From Anaeromyces robustus (Eukaryota > Neocallimastigomycota > Neocallimastigomycetes > Neocallimastigales > Neocallimastigaceae): a DNA stretch of 64,000 nucleotides. Made by a program: the position numbers and the translations under genes. Every line of letters starts with the position of its first letter. The first letter of the stretch is position 1. Below are positions 1-24,100 of the stretch, piece after piece. The stretch spans positions 91,001-155,000 of the forward strand of contig MCFG01000002.1 in the NCBI GenBank assembly GCA_002104895.1, written 5' to 3'. The notes below the pieces were generated by a model. The model saw only the letters and a program-made list of their open reading frames with translations. It did not search any database and was not told the DNA's origin.

Positions 1-5139
<5,139 letters not shown>

Positions 5140-5194
5140 GTTATTTGAATGAAGTTTTCTTCCTTTGTATTTGAATATATTCGACTAATATTCA

Positions 5195-5226
<32 letters not shown>

Positions 5227-6176
5227 CTCTTATTAATAATAATTCATGTTTTCGTCTATTATTATATCTATTAAAAAACTCATACCTTATTATCATTATA
5301 CATGTTATTTCCTAAATAATAATTTTACATAATTTTTATTAAAAAAATAAAAAAATATTTTATTACTAAAGTTTTATTATAATATATTATTAATATAATT
5401 AAATATACCATATTTTTTTGGTCTGTATGAATTTTTCATAAAACTCATTATTACTATTTTTCTTATTTAGTAGTAATTGTTTCATTTAAAATATTCAATA
5501 TAAAGTAGGTCAAAAAAAAAATCATGAAATGAACGTTGAATAATAATTATATTAAAAAAAATTAATAAATTAAGGTTTATAATATTTTTAAAAATTTAGT
5601 AATTTTAGTATTTTATATCATCACAGTTTAATATGTATAGATACTGAATTATTTTAATTCTTCAAAATTATTTTTACATTATCTTATAAAAAGGTTCATT
5701 TCAATTGTACGAAATCATAGCAAAACAATTATATACTGAATTTTTTTGCATTCTTTTTGAATAAAATTTATATTAGGAAACTAAAAATATATACATAATA
5801 AAACAAAATATTAAATAAATATATATATAAAATAAAAATTAATCAAATTAATAAGTCTATACTTAGTTTAATTAATTATATTCAAATAATAATTTTAATC
5901 TGAATAAACTTATTTCACATTTATATAAAAAATTTTAATTAAGGAAAAATATATTAAAAATTTCAAAAGTTTAATTATAAAGTATATATTTCTAAATATT
6001 TATACTTTTAATTAATAAAAATATATGTTTAAACCATAAATTTATAAAATCATTAGGAAATCACAATATATCAAATAAATTAAATCAACAATTTAATAAT
6101 ATAAAAAAAAAAAAATAAAAAAATAATAAAAATCAAAAATTAAATAATTATTATTTATAATTTTTTATGTAAAAAA
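5140..6176. other. Divergent intergenic region between the large protein gene and TRM11
   Basis: AT-rich sequence between two divergent start codons, so it must hold both promoters. It contains an uninterrupted run of 27 A (5194-5220). I see no ORF, RNA gene or recognisable promoter motif. Confidence 0.6.
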
Positions 6177-7873
6177 ATGATTCCATATTTAGTTTATTTT
6201 GTTCAATTCCACGAAGATTTTAGACTTCCAGGTTAATATTAAAGAATTATCTTAATTAAAAAGATTTATAACATTATTTTTTTTATCAATTACATGATAT
6301 TAAATAAAATTTTTATATAATAAATAAATAAATAGAACTCGAAGCTTTATCAAAACTAGAAAATGTCAAAATAAAATTTAATCGAGAAGATTATTCAAAT
6401 GATGTAATGATATTATTAACTTATAATTAATACATATTATTATTCTATTTTCTATATATACTTAAATTAATAAATTATAATTTTAATTTTAATTTTAAAT
6501 TTTGTCTTTTTTTTTAATTATATTATATTAGAATCCTTTTTTTATAGTAGAAATTGAATCAGATGAAGAAGCAAAACGTTTAATAAGACGTTCAATTTTA
6601 ACAAAGTATAATTCAAAATAATAATATGAAAATAAAACAATGATTCAAAAAAAAAAAGCTATTTCAATATCAATTTTCATCTTAATTACTAATAATTTTT
6701 ATATATATAATAGATATATTATTCAGTTATGGACAACCGGTAATAATTATCCAGAAGTATACAAAAATTTAAAAAACTTTGACCCAGAAAAATATGTAAT
6801 TTTTATTATTAATAATTAATTATTAAAATTTTTAATCTTTATATTTAATTAATAAATTTTCATCTTATTATATATAATTTTCTTAATAACCTCATGTTAT
6901 ATATAATTTTGAAAAATAACTATAATAATTAATATAAATTAATATAATTTAGAAACCATATGAAACTTCAACATTTAAATTTATGGTTGAAACCTACAAT
7001 GGAACAAGAACTATGAAAGAACAAGTTGATATTATTAATACTTTTTCATTTCTTCCATTCAAAGGTAGTATTGATTTAAAAAAACCTGATAATACCTTTA
7101 TGGTATTGGAAAAATATCCTTCTCCAACAGAGCAACCATGCAAAATTTATATGGGTAAATTAGTTGGTGTTGGAAATAGACAATTAGTTGCAACTTATGA
7201 TTTAAAGAAAAGAAAATACTTGGGTACAACTTCTATGGATGCTGAATTGTCCTTAATTATGTCTAACATGGCTTTAGTATGATATCAATTAATATTTTAT
7301 TATATCATATTATATATATTATTATTAAAAAAAATAGGAGCAATATAATAATAATAATTTATATTTATTAATATTAATTTAAAAATAGGTTCATCAAAAT
7401 TCATTAGTTTTAGACCCATTTGTTGGCACAGGTAGTTTTTTAATTACATGCTCGCATTATGGTGCCTTTACATTAGGAAGTGATATTGATGGAAGACAAA
7501 TTAGAGGCAAAGGAAAAACTAGTATTAAAACAAATGTAGAACAATATAATATGAAAAAGAGAGTTTTAGGAACTATAGTTAGCGATATGGGTAATAATAA
7601 ATTCAATTAATAATCTCTAATTTATTCATATATAATCTTAACTGTTAAATATTTATTTATTTATGAAAAAAAAATTAATAATTCTTTTGTTTATAATTCA
7701 TAAATAAAATAATAAATTTCAATAATAAAAATTATATAAAAATCTGGCAGCTCATCATCCATGGAGAAATAATGGTGAATTATTTGATGCTATCGTAACT
7801 GATGTAAATATATAAACATAGTTAAAAAAATTATTTATATAATAGAAATAGAAATAGAAATATTAATACATTA

Positions 7874-7927
<54 letters not shown>

Positions 7928-8358
7928 CATAATTATTTAAATACCTAAATCTGATTATAGCCTCCATGTAAATATTTATATATTAATTTTAAATATCAAT
8001 ACATATTGATTTGTAGTCATAATAATAATAATAATAATATATTATAATATATTATTTTTAAATATTTAATAATAATAGATGGTGTTCGTGCTGGCGCTAA
8101 AAAAATTGGTTTAAATACGGATAAATATGATGCACCACCACCAACAAAAAGAAGTGTTATGAATCCAAGATATCCATTAACTGTTCCTTATGAAATGGAG
8201 CAAGTTTTAATGGATTTAATTGAATTTGCTAGTAAATATCTCGTCATCGGTGGTCGTTTAGTTTATTGGTTACCAACTAACTCAGAAGAGTAAAATTTTA
8301 AATATTTAAAATTTAGATATTTATATTTTATTTTAAAATAATTATTTAAATAGTGATA

Positions 8359-8394
<36 letters not shown>

Positions 8395-8796
8395 TTTAAA
8401 TAATAATCAATATATATAGATATAATATAAATGATATTCCACAACATCCATCATTAAAATTAATAGCTAATAGTGAACAATCTTTTGGAAAATGGAGTAG
8501 ACGTTTAATTACTATGGAAAAAATTAAAAAATATGAAGATATTCGTCTTACAGGTGAAGGTAATACTGGTCACTATCAATTTAGACAATTTTATTTTTAC
8601 GGAAAGGTATATTGAAAATAATATTAATTGATAAATTAAAATACATCATTTAATATTAGTTTAAAATTAATATAATTTTCATTTAATAATTATAAATTAG
8701 GATGAACAAAAATTAGATGAAGATAAAGAACTCAAGAAAGAAATGTCAAAAGAAGAATTAGAGAAGGATAATGTTAAAAGAACCAAACATGAATAA
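6177..8796 (+). CDS. TRM11: tRNA (guanine(10)-N2)-methyltransferase catalytic subunit Trm11/TRMT11
   Basis: With its partner Trm112 this enzyme makes N2-methylguanosine at position 10 of tRNA. Eleven exons: 6177-6231, 6336-6403, 6532-6605, 6714-6795, 6953-7276, 7389-7590, 7751-7803, 7961-7967, 8079-8289, 8420-8606, 8701-8796. They total 1,359 nt (452 residues), close to the yeast and human proteins. The N-terminal THUMP-like region opens MIPYLVYFVQFHEDFRLPE and continues with NPFFIVE. The SAM-binding motif LDPFVGTGSF is at residues 209-218 and the catalytic DPPY motif at 286-289, followed by GVRAGAKK. All introns are GT-AG. Exon 8 is only 7 nt and encodes PP plus the first base of the Tyr codon of DPPY. 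The C-terminal exon is Lys/Glu-rich. Convergent with the WDR6-like gene 343 bp downstream. Confidence 0.95.
7961..7967 (+). other. 7-nt microexon of TRM11
   Basis: The sequence CCTCCAT lies between an AG acceptor (7959-7960) and a GT donor (7968-7969). The flanking exons end in GAT (Asp) and resume with AT-GGT, so including these 7 nt gives D-P-P-Y-G. Without it the catalytic motif disappears and the frame shifts. Confidence 0.9.
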
Positions 8797-9139
8797 ATAT
8801 AAAACAATTATCTTTTTTTTTTTTTTTTTAATAAATTATTAGAATTTTTTAGAAATATGTATTATAGAAATTTAAATGAAGTTATACACATGTTAATAAT
8901 AAATCATAAAATATATATGTTATATTTAAATTATTTTTAGCATCTATTAATTTATTAAAATTTTATTTCTTTATATATACTTATCATTACAACGTTTATT
9001 TTCATTAATATAAAAAAAAATAATAATAAATATACATCATAAAAAAGCTATTTATTTTTATTACATTTATAATTATTTTTACTTAATCATGATTCAATTT
9101 TTTTTTGTTAATGTAATATTTTAATCAATTTTAATAACT
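8797..9139. other. Convergent 3' intergenic region TRM11 / WDR6-like
   Basis: A/T-only stretches between two stop codons, with several AATAAA-like candidates for polyadenylation on both strands. No ORF or RNA gene is visible. Confidence 0.5.
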
Positions 9140-15234
<6,095 letters not shown>

Positions 15235-16000
15235 TTTATATTCTGTAAAAGTTTCTATAATCTGTATACTAAAATAAAATTAAACTAAAATGTGGATATA
15301 ATTAAGAATATATTATAATGTAAGATATAATAAAATTTTATTTTTAAAAAAAAATTTTAAAAGATCAAATATATTGTAATTGATTGGTAATTAATTAATA
15401 AGATCAACAAAAATTATTAATTAAAAATAATATAAATTCAACAAAAGTATTATTTATAATATTCAAAAAAGATAAATTTTTCTATAAAAAACCTTACATT
15501 TATTAATATATATTTATATAATGTATAAAAATAATAATAACTATCTTTATGTTATTACAAATATTCCAAAAAAGCAATTAAATAAAATAAAAAAGAAATA
15601 TATATATGTATATAATTTAATATTTATTGTTTATTTTATTTATATATTTAATTACTGTAATTACAAACAAATAAATATAAAATATGAAAGATAGAATAAT
15701 AATAAATGTCTCGATTTTCAATTATAAAAAAAAAATTCTAATAAGTTTTTTAAAGTTTAAAATCATTATATTTTTAAGCTGATGATATTATTACTAATGA
15801 TGAAAAAAATACATATCACTTTATATATAAATAGTAATATTTCTTCTAAATTTTAATATTTCAATAATATCTGTGACATTTTAAAAATAAAAAAATACTA
15901 AAATATAATAAATAAATTTTAATAAATATCAAAAAAATTTTAACATTTTTTCAATATTTATAATATAAATAATAATTTTAGAAATATTTATTTTTTATAT
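15235..16000. other. Intergenic region 5' of the WDR6-like gene
   Basis: AT-rich, no ORF. It contains one copy of the 74-bp direct repeat (15620-15693). The region must hold the WDR6-like promoter and the 3' end of the Zn2Cys6 gene. Confidence 0.5.
15620..15693. repeat. 74-bp perfect direct repeat, copy 1
   Basis: Identical base for base to 16334-16407. It includes the imperfect palindrome ATTACTGTAATTA. It lies about 310 bp past the stop codon of the Zn2Cys6 gene. Confidence 0.9.
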
Positions 16001-16544
16001 TTAAAAAAAACACTCTTTTTCATATTCTAAATATTTTGAACATACAATAGCTAAAATTTCAAGTTTCCAATTTCTTCTTTTTTTGTAAGGGCCACGTTTA
16101 ACACCCACTCTTCTAGGTTTTCTTTCAATATCAAAGCATGTATCAGCTATACCTCTCTATTTTTAAAAATTAATATATATTTTGAGTAAAATAAAATAAA
16201 TATATTAATTAATTATATAAAAAAATTATTTACTTGGATACATCTTGAACATGGTCTAACATTTGCACATTTTTTGCAAGCTTTTTGGCAATTAACTATT
16301 AATTATATATAAATTTCATTTAATAAATATTTTATATTTATTGTTTATTTTATTTATATATTTAATTACTGTAATTACAAACAAATAAATATAAAATATG
16401 AAAGATAAAAAAAAATGTTTTACCACAGGCCATCTTTACTTGGCATCTTTTCTTTTTATTATTAACAACTGAAACTTTGCTCTTATCAGTAATAATTATT
16501 TGTTTTTCCATTATTTTCCTTTTTATATATTTAATTTTATACAA
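16001..16544 (-). CDS. Small Zn(II)2Cys6 zinc-cluster protein
   Basis: Three exons: 16511(or 16544)-16424, 16295-16234, 16156-16001, joined in phases 1 and 0. The protein is 101 residues from the MEKQ start or 112 from the upstream in-frame ATG at 16544. It carries a textbook fungal binuclear zinc cluster with spacing C-x2-C-x6-C-x5-C-x2-C-x8-C, starting ACVNC and ending GIADTC. A basic linker with KRGPYKKR follows. In the family such clusters bind DNA and the basic linker helps contact DNA or the nucleus. No activation or fungal-TF middle domain is present, so it may be a truncated regulator or a minimal DNA-binding protein. The second copy of the 74-bp repeat sits in intron 1. The Zn2Cys6 domain is the best single marker that the host is a fungus. 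Confidence 0.85.
16334..16407. repeat. 74-bp perfect direct repeat, copy 2 (intronic)
   Basis: Identical to 15620-15693. Located within intron 1 of the Zn2Cys6 gene, between the donor at 16423 and the acceptor at 16296. Confidence 0.9.
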
Positions 16545-16739
16545 TAAATATTCTATTTTTCATTTTTATCTTTTGTATTTATATTAATAAAATTTATAAA
16601 ATATTACTAAAATTTCTTTAGAATCTCCTTAAAGAAATATAATAAAGAAAATTGTCTATTAAATGATATATTTGGTTATTGATAGTAATAGAAAAATAGA
16701 TGATTTTTTTAAAATTAAAATACAGATAGACACTCTTTA

Positions 16740-16770
<31 letters not shown>

Positions 16771-18132
16771 GAATAAAATAAAAAAAAAGGAAAATGTTAA
16801 AATTAATTTATAAAAAAAAAATTTTTAAATTAAAAAAAGGCTTGTGTTACACAATTTAAGATATATTCTATAGAGTTATTAATAAACCATTTTTAAGGTT
16901 TTTTAAACTTGTAATTTAAATTAAATATTTTTATCTTATTCTTTGTAATTCTATTTTTTAACATTATTTTATATAAAAAAATACAAATTTTGACCATTAT
17001 ATATTATCATTATTAAAAAAAAATTTTATTAATGATTTTTTATAAAAAAAAAATACAGTCTGTTCTCAAATGATAGAAATAATTAGATTAAAAAGGGTTT
17101 AAAAGTATTCTAAAAATTTATCTACTATATTTATCATAAAAAAACATAACCCGGTCTCAAATTACAGGAATTGTTGAGATTATATATAAGTCTATAAAAA
17201 GTTCAAAAATTATTCTATAATAGATAGTAACTATTTAAAAATTTTATTCACAATAATAATAACAAAATAAATAAATACATTATAATTTTTGACTCATTGT
17301 TTTATAATATATTAATTTTTTCGGTTTTTCTTTTTTTTTTTTTTTTTTTTTGATAAATAAGATATTCAAATATTTTAATTTATGAAAAAAAAAAGTACTA
17401 TATTTTTTTCATCAATTAATATATTTGAACATTACTAAAAAATATTGTTTAATATTATTAATAAAATAGTCTTATAATTGGTTAATGGTATTAAAAAAAA
17501 CATGTCCCTAACTATAAATATAGTTATAATGATTTGATTGGAAGACGTTAATTAAATAATTTGTCAAAAAGTAGTATAAAAAAATGGAAACCAAATTATT
17601 CGGAGTTTAAAAATCTTAAAAGAAAAAAAAGTTAATAATAAGTTAATAATGAATTTTTTATATAAAAATTGTCAATTCTAATAAATATAAATCAGTTAAT
17701 CAACATATTTAATAAATAATAATATATACATTTATTGATAATATATAAAATATATATAATATAGAATTAATACACTTTAAATATAAATACAAATATATAT
17801 AATTAATTCTCTTAATTTCATTTTATTTTTTTGCTTTTTATAAAAAAATAGGATTTTTTAAATAATAACAAAATAAGTTCATTGTTAAAGTATTTGGTAT
17901 ACAGTAATATATGGTATAAACTAATAAATAAACAGATAATAATAATTACTGTTAAAATATTTACATTTTAATAAATTAAATATATAAATATTTATAGTAA
18001 TTAAAAAAAAAAGTTTTTTTTTTTATTAATTATTTCATGCAAATAAAAATTGTTTAATGTACAATATTGATTATATTTAAAATATTCATTATTAACCAAT
18101 AAAATTATAATAATTATATTGATAATAATAAT
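16545..18132. other. Intergenic region between the Zn2Cys6 and KNTC1-like genes
   Basis: Contains a 26-A run (16745-16770) and a T run near 17330-17351. Two weakly similar segments occur near 17055 and 17150, each with TCTCAAAT followed by a GAAAT or GAATT stretch. No ORF or RNA gene is recognisable. Confidence 0.5.
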
Positions 18133-21100
18133 TTAAGATTTATGTTCTAATTCATTAAATACATTATCAATTAAAGTTTTATCCTTTTCAAATTCGGGAT
18201 GCTCATTAATATATTTCTAAATAGAAAAATATATATATAATATATAAATATACGTTATAATTTTATAGATTTATTATATTTCATATAATTAAATACTATA
18301 CCTTTAATAAAAATAATTTAGATATTACTGTTTCATTCCCATTGTTTATAGTATCCAGTTTTTCATTATACTTTTGATAATAAGATGTTACAATATTTAA
18401 TGATGTTTGATACCTAATTAAAAAAAAAATAAAAACAATATTGGTATTATTAATTTTTCTTATTATTTTCTTATTAATATTTATTATGAAACTATTAAAT
18501 TATTCTGTAATAAAATTATTATGAAATTATTTATAATAAAAATTATAAATTATTTTATAAATGTTAATTACATTCTATTTTTTAGTGATAATAATAAAAT
18601 ATTTTGAATACTATCATTATCAATTGAATAATTAATTAAATCATCAATATATCTGGTATTAAACAATATTTGATATTCATTCTTCCTTATAATTAATTCA
18701 TAAATTCCATTCCTTATTAATTGAATAGCATATGTTAAATCATATTTCCCATTATTTGAAAAATGATCATTTTGATATTCATAAAAATGGTCCAAGATTT
18801 CCACTAAAATTTTTCCAGATAATGATGAAAGAACATCCTTTTATATTTCATATTTATATTTTTAAGATAAAAAAATTTTTTTTTTCAAATTTTTAATTAA
18901 CATAAAATATTTCAAAAATTAAAATAAATGTGTTAATTTTTTTTTATTAATATTCATTTATAAAATTACTGTTATAGAAAAAAAATTTAAATAAAATATA
19001 TAAATATAATATAAAAATAATACCATAAAAATTTTTTGAATAGATGGTAATGGAGGTAAAATACATAAACCATATAAACTATTAATTATATTATTAAAAT
19101 TAGTATAATAATCACTTTGTAGTGATTGATATGAATCCTGAATTATTTCTTTAAATTGTTTTATATAATTTTCTATATCTAATTCTAATATAAATGGACA
19201 CCCATGTATGAGACTTATTATTTTTATATATATAGTGTTGATATTTGAACTATAAAGTTCTTCTAATATGTTTTCATAAAAAATAAATATTAAAAAAAAT
19301 TTTAAAACATCATTTTTAATAAAATAAATTACATTTATTGTATTAATTGAAATATACCTGATTTACTTTTAACAGTTTTTAGGCATTCAATAATTATTTC
19401 ATTCCACATAACTGTTAAACTTCTCATTTGAAGTATTTTTGGAATAGTACTTATATAGTCTAATATATCTAATAAATATATATACTTTATTATAATATTT
19501 AAAATAATATAATTAATAAATAAACAAATAAACAAATATGTAAAAATAATTAATATATATTATAAAGTTTTTAATTTTAAATGTTATTTCTTAATTGATA
19601 CTCTAACTTCAACTTACTCTTTTAACATTTATAAGTTGACGAATTACATTTTCCCATATTTCTAAATCATATATTTGATAATCCATACAAATATTGCATA
19701 TAATTTGGGCAACCTATTATATATATTTATAAAGTATTTTTATTTTAATAATAAATCAATTATGTAATATAAAAATTTTACTTAGAATATATATTTATAC
19801 CTTAGGTTCATTATAATGATGCAAAATTAATGACTTAACTAGCGATAGTTTATTACATGATTCAAATTCTACACTAGATTGATGTATATTTAAATCTTCA
19901 AAATCAGCCAAGTAAAGACAAGTTTGCATATAATTTCTAATTTAAAAAAAAAAAAACATAAAAAGGTATATATATGAAATTTATAATTATTTAAATTATT
20001 AATAAAAAATTCTATATAAGTTATAAAAAAATAAAAAAAATTTTTTTTATTTTTTCAAAATTACCTTAATTTATTATACTCAATAAATTCATTAAGTTCA
20101 TCCGGACTTGCTAATTGGAATAAAACACTAAGAGCCCTTATTCTTGTATGATGCTTTAATTTAGTACTTTTACATATAGGATTTAATAACGTTTTTATTC
20201 TTTGCTTTTTCTGACCACTTCTAAATATATAAAGCAATATCATTTGAATCCTAGATTCAGAATTTCTTTCACTATCTAAACTTATCAAATTATTCATCTA
20301 ATAATATAATAATATATAAAATTATATTTATTAAATTGAAACAAAATACTGGTATAGTATATATATTTGTCCAATTTTCATTATTTTATTATTTAATTTA
20401 CTTACCCATATCCTCATCGATGGTAGATAAATTTCTTTTTCTTCTTGTGTATATGTTGGTTCTTTACTAATCCATTTCTTTTTTTTTTTTTTTTAATTTA
20501 TTAAAAAGTATTATTATTTTTATAATAAAAATTAGTATTATATATATAATAAAAATTATTATGATTATTACTAACTTGTATTAATGTTTGTCTTATTTTT
20601 TCAATATTTAAACCATGACGTTCAGCAATTTCACTTGTAATACTATGAAGATCAATATTATCTTTTCCCATTAAAACATCAACACTTTTTTGTTCATAAA
20701 GTTTTATTACTAATTCTGTAGGATTTGTACAATATTTAATAAAATCTTTATAGCCAATAGAAATCATTTGATATTCAGTCTTAGTTATATTTAACCAATG
20801 TTTTATATTTGTTTTAGCTACATTACATTCTTCTATTGATTTCTCATCCTTTATTTAATCATTGAATAAAAATAAGATATATATATATAAATATAGATAT
20901 ATATATGATAATAAATATTCATAATTATTTAAAATAAATATTAAAATGAATATAGTTATAGAATAGTATAAATTTTCTAAATATATATATTTATTTATAT
21001 ATTAAAATTACTTTTTCCGGATTTTGATTTAAAATTTCTAAATATTTATCAACAATATATAACGCTAATTGATATGCTTCAATCCTTTCTTTTCCAGTTG

Positions 21101-24100
21101 GGAATTTACTAGCAGCATAAATGGTTTTTTCAATAATATTATGGCTTGGAGTACATTTTATTAAATATAATTTTATATCTGAAAATTTATATTTTGATAT
21201 ATAATTCTTAGTATTACCATATTCATTCATTTCATCAGTCTTATATTAATAATTTTAAAAAAATTATATAATAATAATTGTAAATAATAATAAATATATA
21301 TCAATATCAATAATAAAAAAATAATTTATTTATTATATTATATTATTTATTTATATATTTATTTATTATTATAAAATTCTCTACCATTTTTTTCAAAACA
21401 ACGTCAACAATTTTAATGAAAAATTCATCAATTGGAATATCTAGAGGTATTCTTAACGGTAATAATTTTGGTAAATTACCTTCATCCATTAATTCTGGAG
21501 ATAATATTTTCCAAGGAGATTTAACTAATGAAAAGAAAGATAATCTTGATTTACATTTTGGATATTGCTAAATAATATAATAAAAAAAGTATTATTATAA
21601 CAATTCATATAATAATTTTAAAATATCAAATATAGTATATATTATATATATAAATTTAAATATTTTGAAACAAACTTCAATCAATTCTTCCAATTTATTA
21701 TTATCTATATTAATTTCGAAATAAATCTGGAATTCGTCTATATTCGGAGGAAAACTTCTAGTGTATGATGATAAAATATCTAATATCATAATATGCTTCT
21801 TAATTGTATCTTCATTACCTATTAATCTATCCATTTGTTCATAAATAAATTGTAATTCTTTTTATTAAATAATAAAAATTTTAAAATTTATTAATAATCA
21901 TTTATTTAAGTATAAAAAAGTACATATATATTTAATTATTATCAAAAAAAAACTTTTTTTTTAATATTAAAATTAAAAATTATAATTACTGTCATAATCA
22001 TAAGGAGAAACTTGCGGTAAGCAAATATCTGTAAGCATTGCTAATAATTTTTCTTTGTTTGCAATTTCATCAATTACTCCTACGATTTTTGATTTGTAAT
22101 CATCTGTAACATTATTATTTTTTTCTATAAGCATTAATTTTATATATTCCAAAATTACAAAATCATCTTTATAATGATATATGTAAATAAAAATTAATAA
22201 ATTTATTAAATATAAAAAAATTAATTTAAAACAAAAATAAAATATATATATAATTAACTATAATTATATTTAATCTCTTTTTAATAATTACCTTCAATAT
22301 GATAATTTCTAGAAAATTCTAAAACAGTAAAAATGTCAAGATTACTTTTAAGAAGGAAACAAGATACTAATGAACGTTGATAATCATTATTTTCACTATT
22401 TTTAAATAAAGACTGACTAAAAGGTATATCTGGTATATATACATATAATTTTATAAAAATTAATTTTATTAAGTTTTAATTTTTAAATAATAATAAATAT
22501 AAAAATTTATTTTAATATTATTACTTTTTTTGATTTTATATTAAAACATTTCATATATATATATAAAATTTTTTTTATTACCTAAACATTTAAATTGATA
22601 AAACCATTTGGCATGTTTTCCTGCTTCTAAACAACCAACTTGAAAGTTTCTTTGATTCCATACTCTTCCTACAAGTGCCCCTATTGAAGCAAATTTTATT
22701 GTTCTATAATAATCATTATCAAGTGATTTAATTGCAGCCTTATATAATAATTATTAATAATATTAAATTAATAAAAATGTGTTTTTATTTAATATAAAAT
22801 CAGGAAGATATATTATATCATATATAATAAAATTTTATTTAATTATACTTTAAATATATTTGCAGCTTTATTCATTGGTAAACATAATAAATATCCTAAT
22901 AGTAAGTGTTCATCTATTTGACGAGAATATAAAGTCTAATATGTATATATATTATTTAAATTTTAATAAATATAATATTAATATATATATTAATAGTAAT
23001 TAAATCATTTTCATTAATAAAAAGGAATATATAATATTTACATTTTCTAATGAAATTTTAATTAATTCAGAATAAGAATTTATATCAACTTGATCTATAT
23101 AATTTTCTCCAAATAATGTTCCTCTGCGATAGATATATTCTAATAATAAGTTAGCTACATTCAAACTAGCCATCACACACTTATTTGATAAAAGATATTT
23201 CATAAGTTCATGACCACTTTTTACAGGATTATAATCTGCTTTTTTATTTTTTTTATTATAGAACTCTTGTTCTATGAACAATTTATTCGACATAATAAAA
23301 TCAATACACATCATCATGGCTTTTTCTGTGTTTAAAATTAAAAAATGTTCATGATATTGTTCTGAAAAGATAGAATTACCATATTTTTCCGTAAAACTAT
23401 CATTTTCATTTGTATGATATTGCTTTTGTTTCTTCATTGATGTCTGAACAAAATTGAATATATTATCATAATAATTATTTACATTATTTGCTTCAAGAAT
23501 ATAAGGATTATTCTCGTTTTCATTACTTATTGTTGAATAAGAAGTAGATGATGAACTTTGATTTATGTAATAATGATCAAGTTCTATATAATATACATTT
23601 AAATTTTAATTATATATATATTAATAAAAATTGTAAAATTTTTATAATTAAGTTTAAAAGAAAAAAGAAAGAAAAAAAAAAAAAGAAAGAGAAAAAAAAC
23701 CTTTATTATTTCTTATTAGAGTTGTGTAATCTCCAGAATCACATTGACTAAATATAAAATTCATCAATTCGCAATTTTTAAATACTCTTAGATATTCTAT
23801 AAATATATTAAATATACATATTTATTATTAGTATTAGTATTAGTATTATTATTATCATTATTATCATTATTAGTATTAGTATTAGTATTATTATTAATTA
23901 TGGTATATTATAATTTAATTCTATAAATTATTTAATTTACCATCAATTTCAGTTTCATCACATATAGATAATGCTCTTTGACTAATATATTGTATTTGGG
24001 TTGTAAATCTATTATTTTTTTTTATCTTTTTTATAGATATTGATTTATTTAATACGTTGGAAAGAATTTTATCTATTAAATGTTTTAATATATGAGCAGT

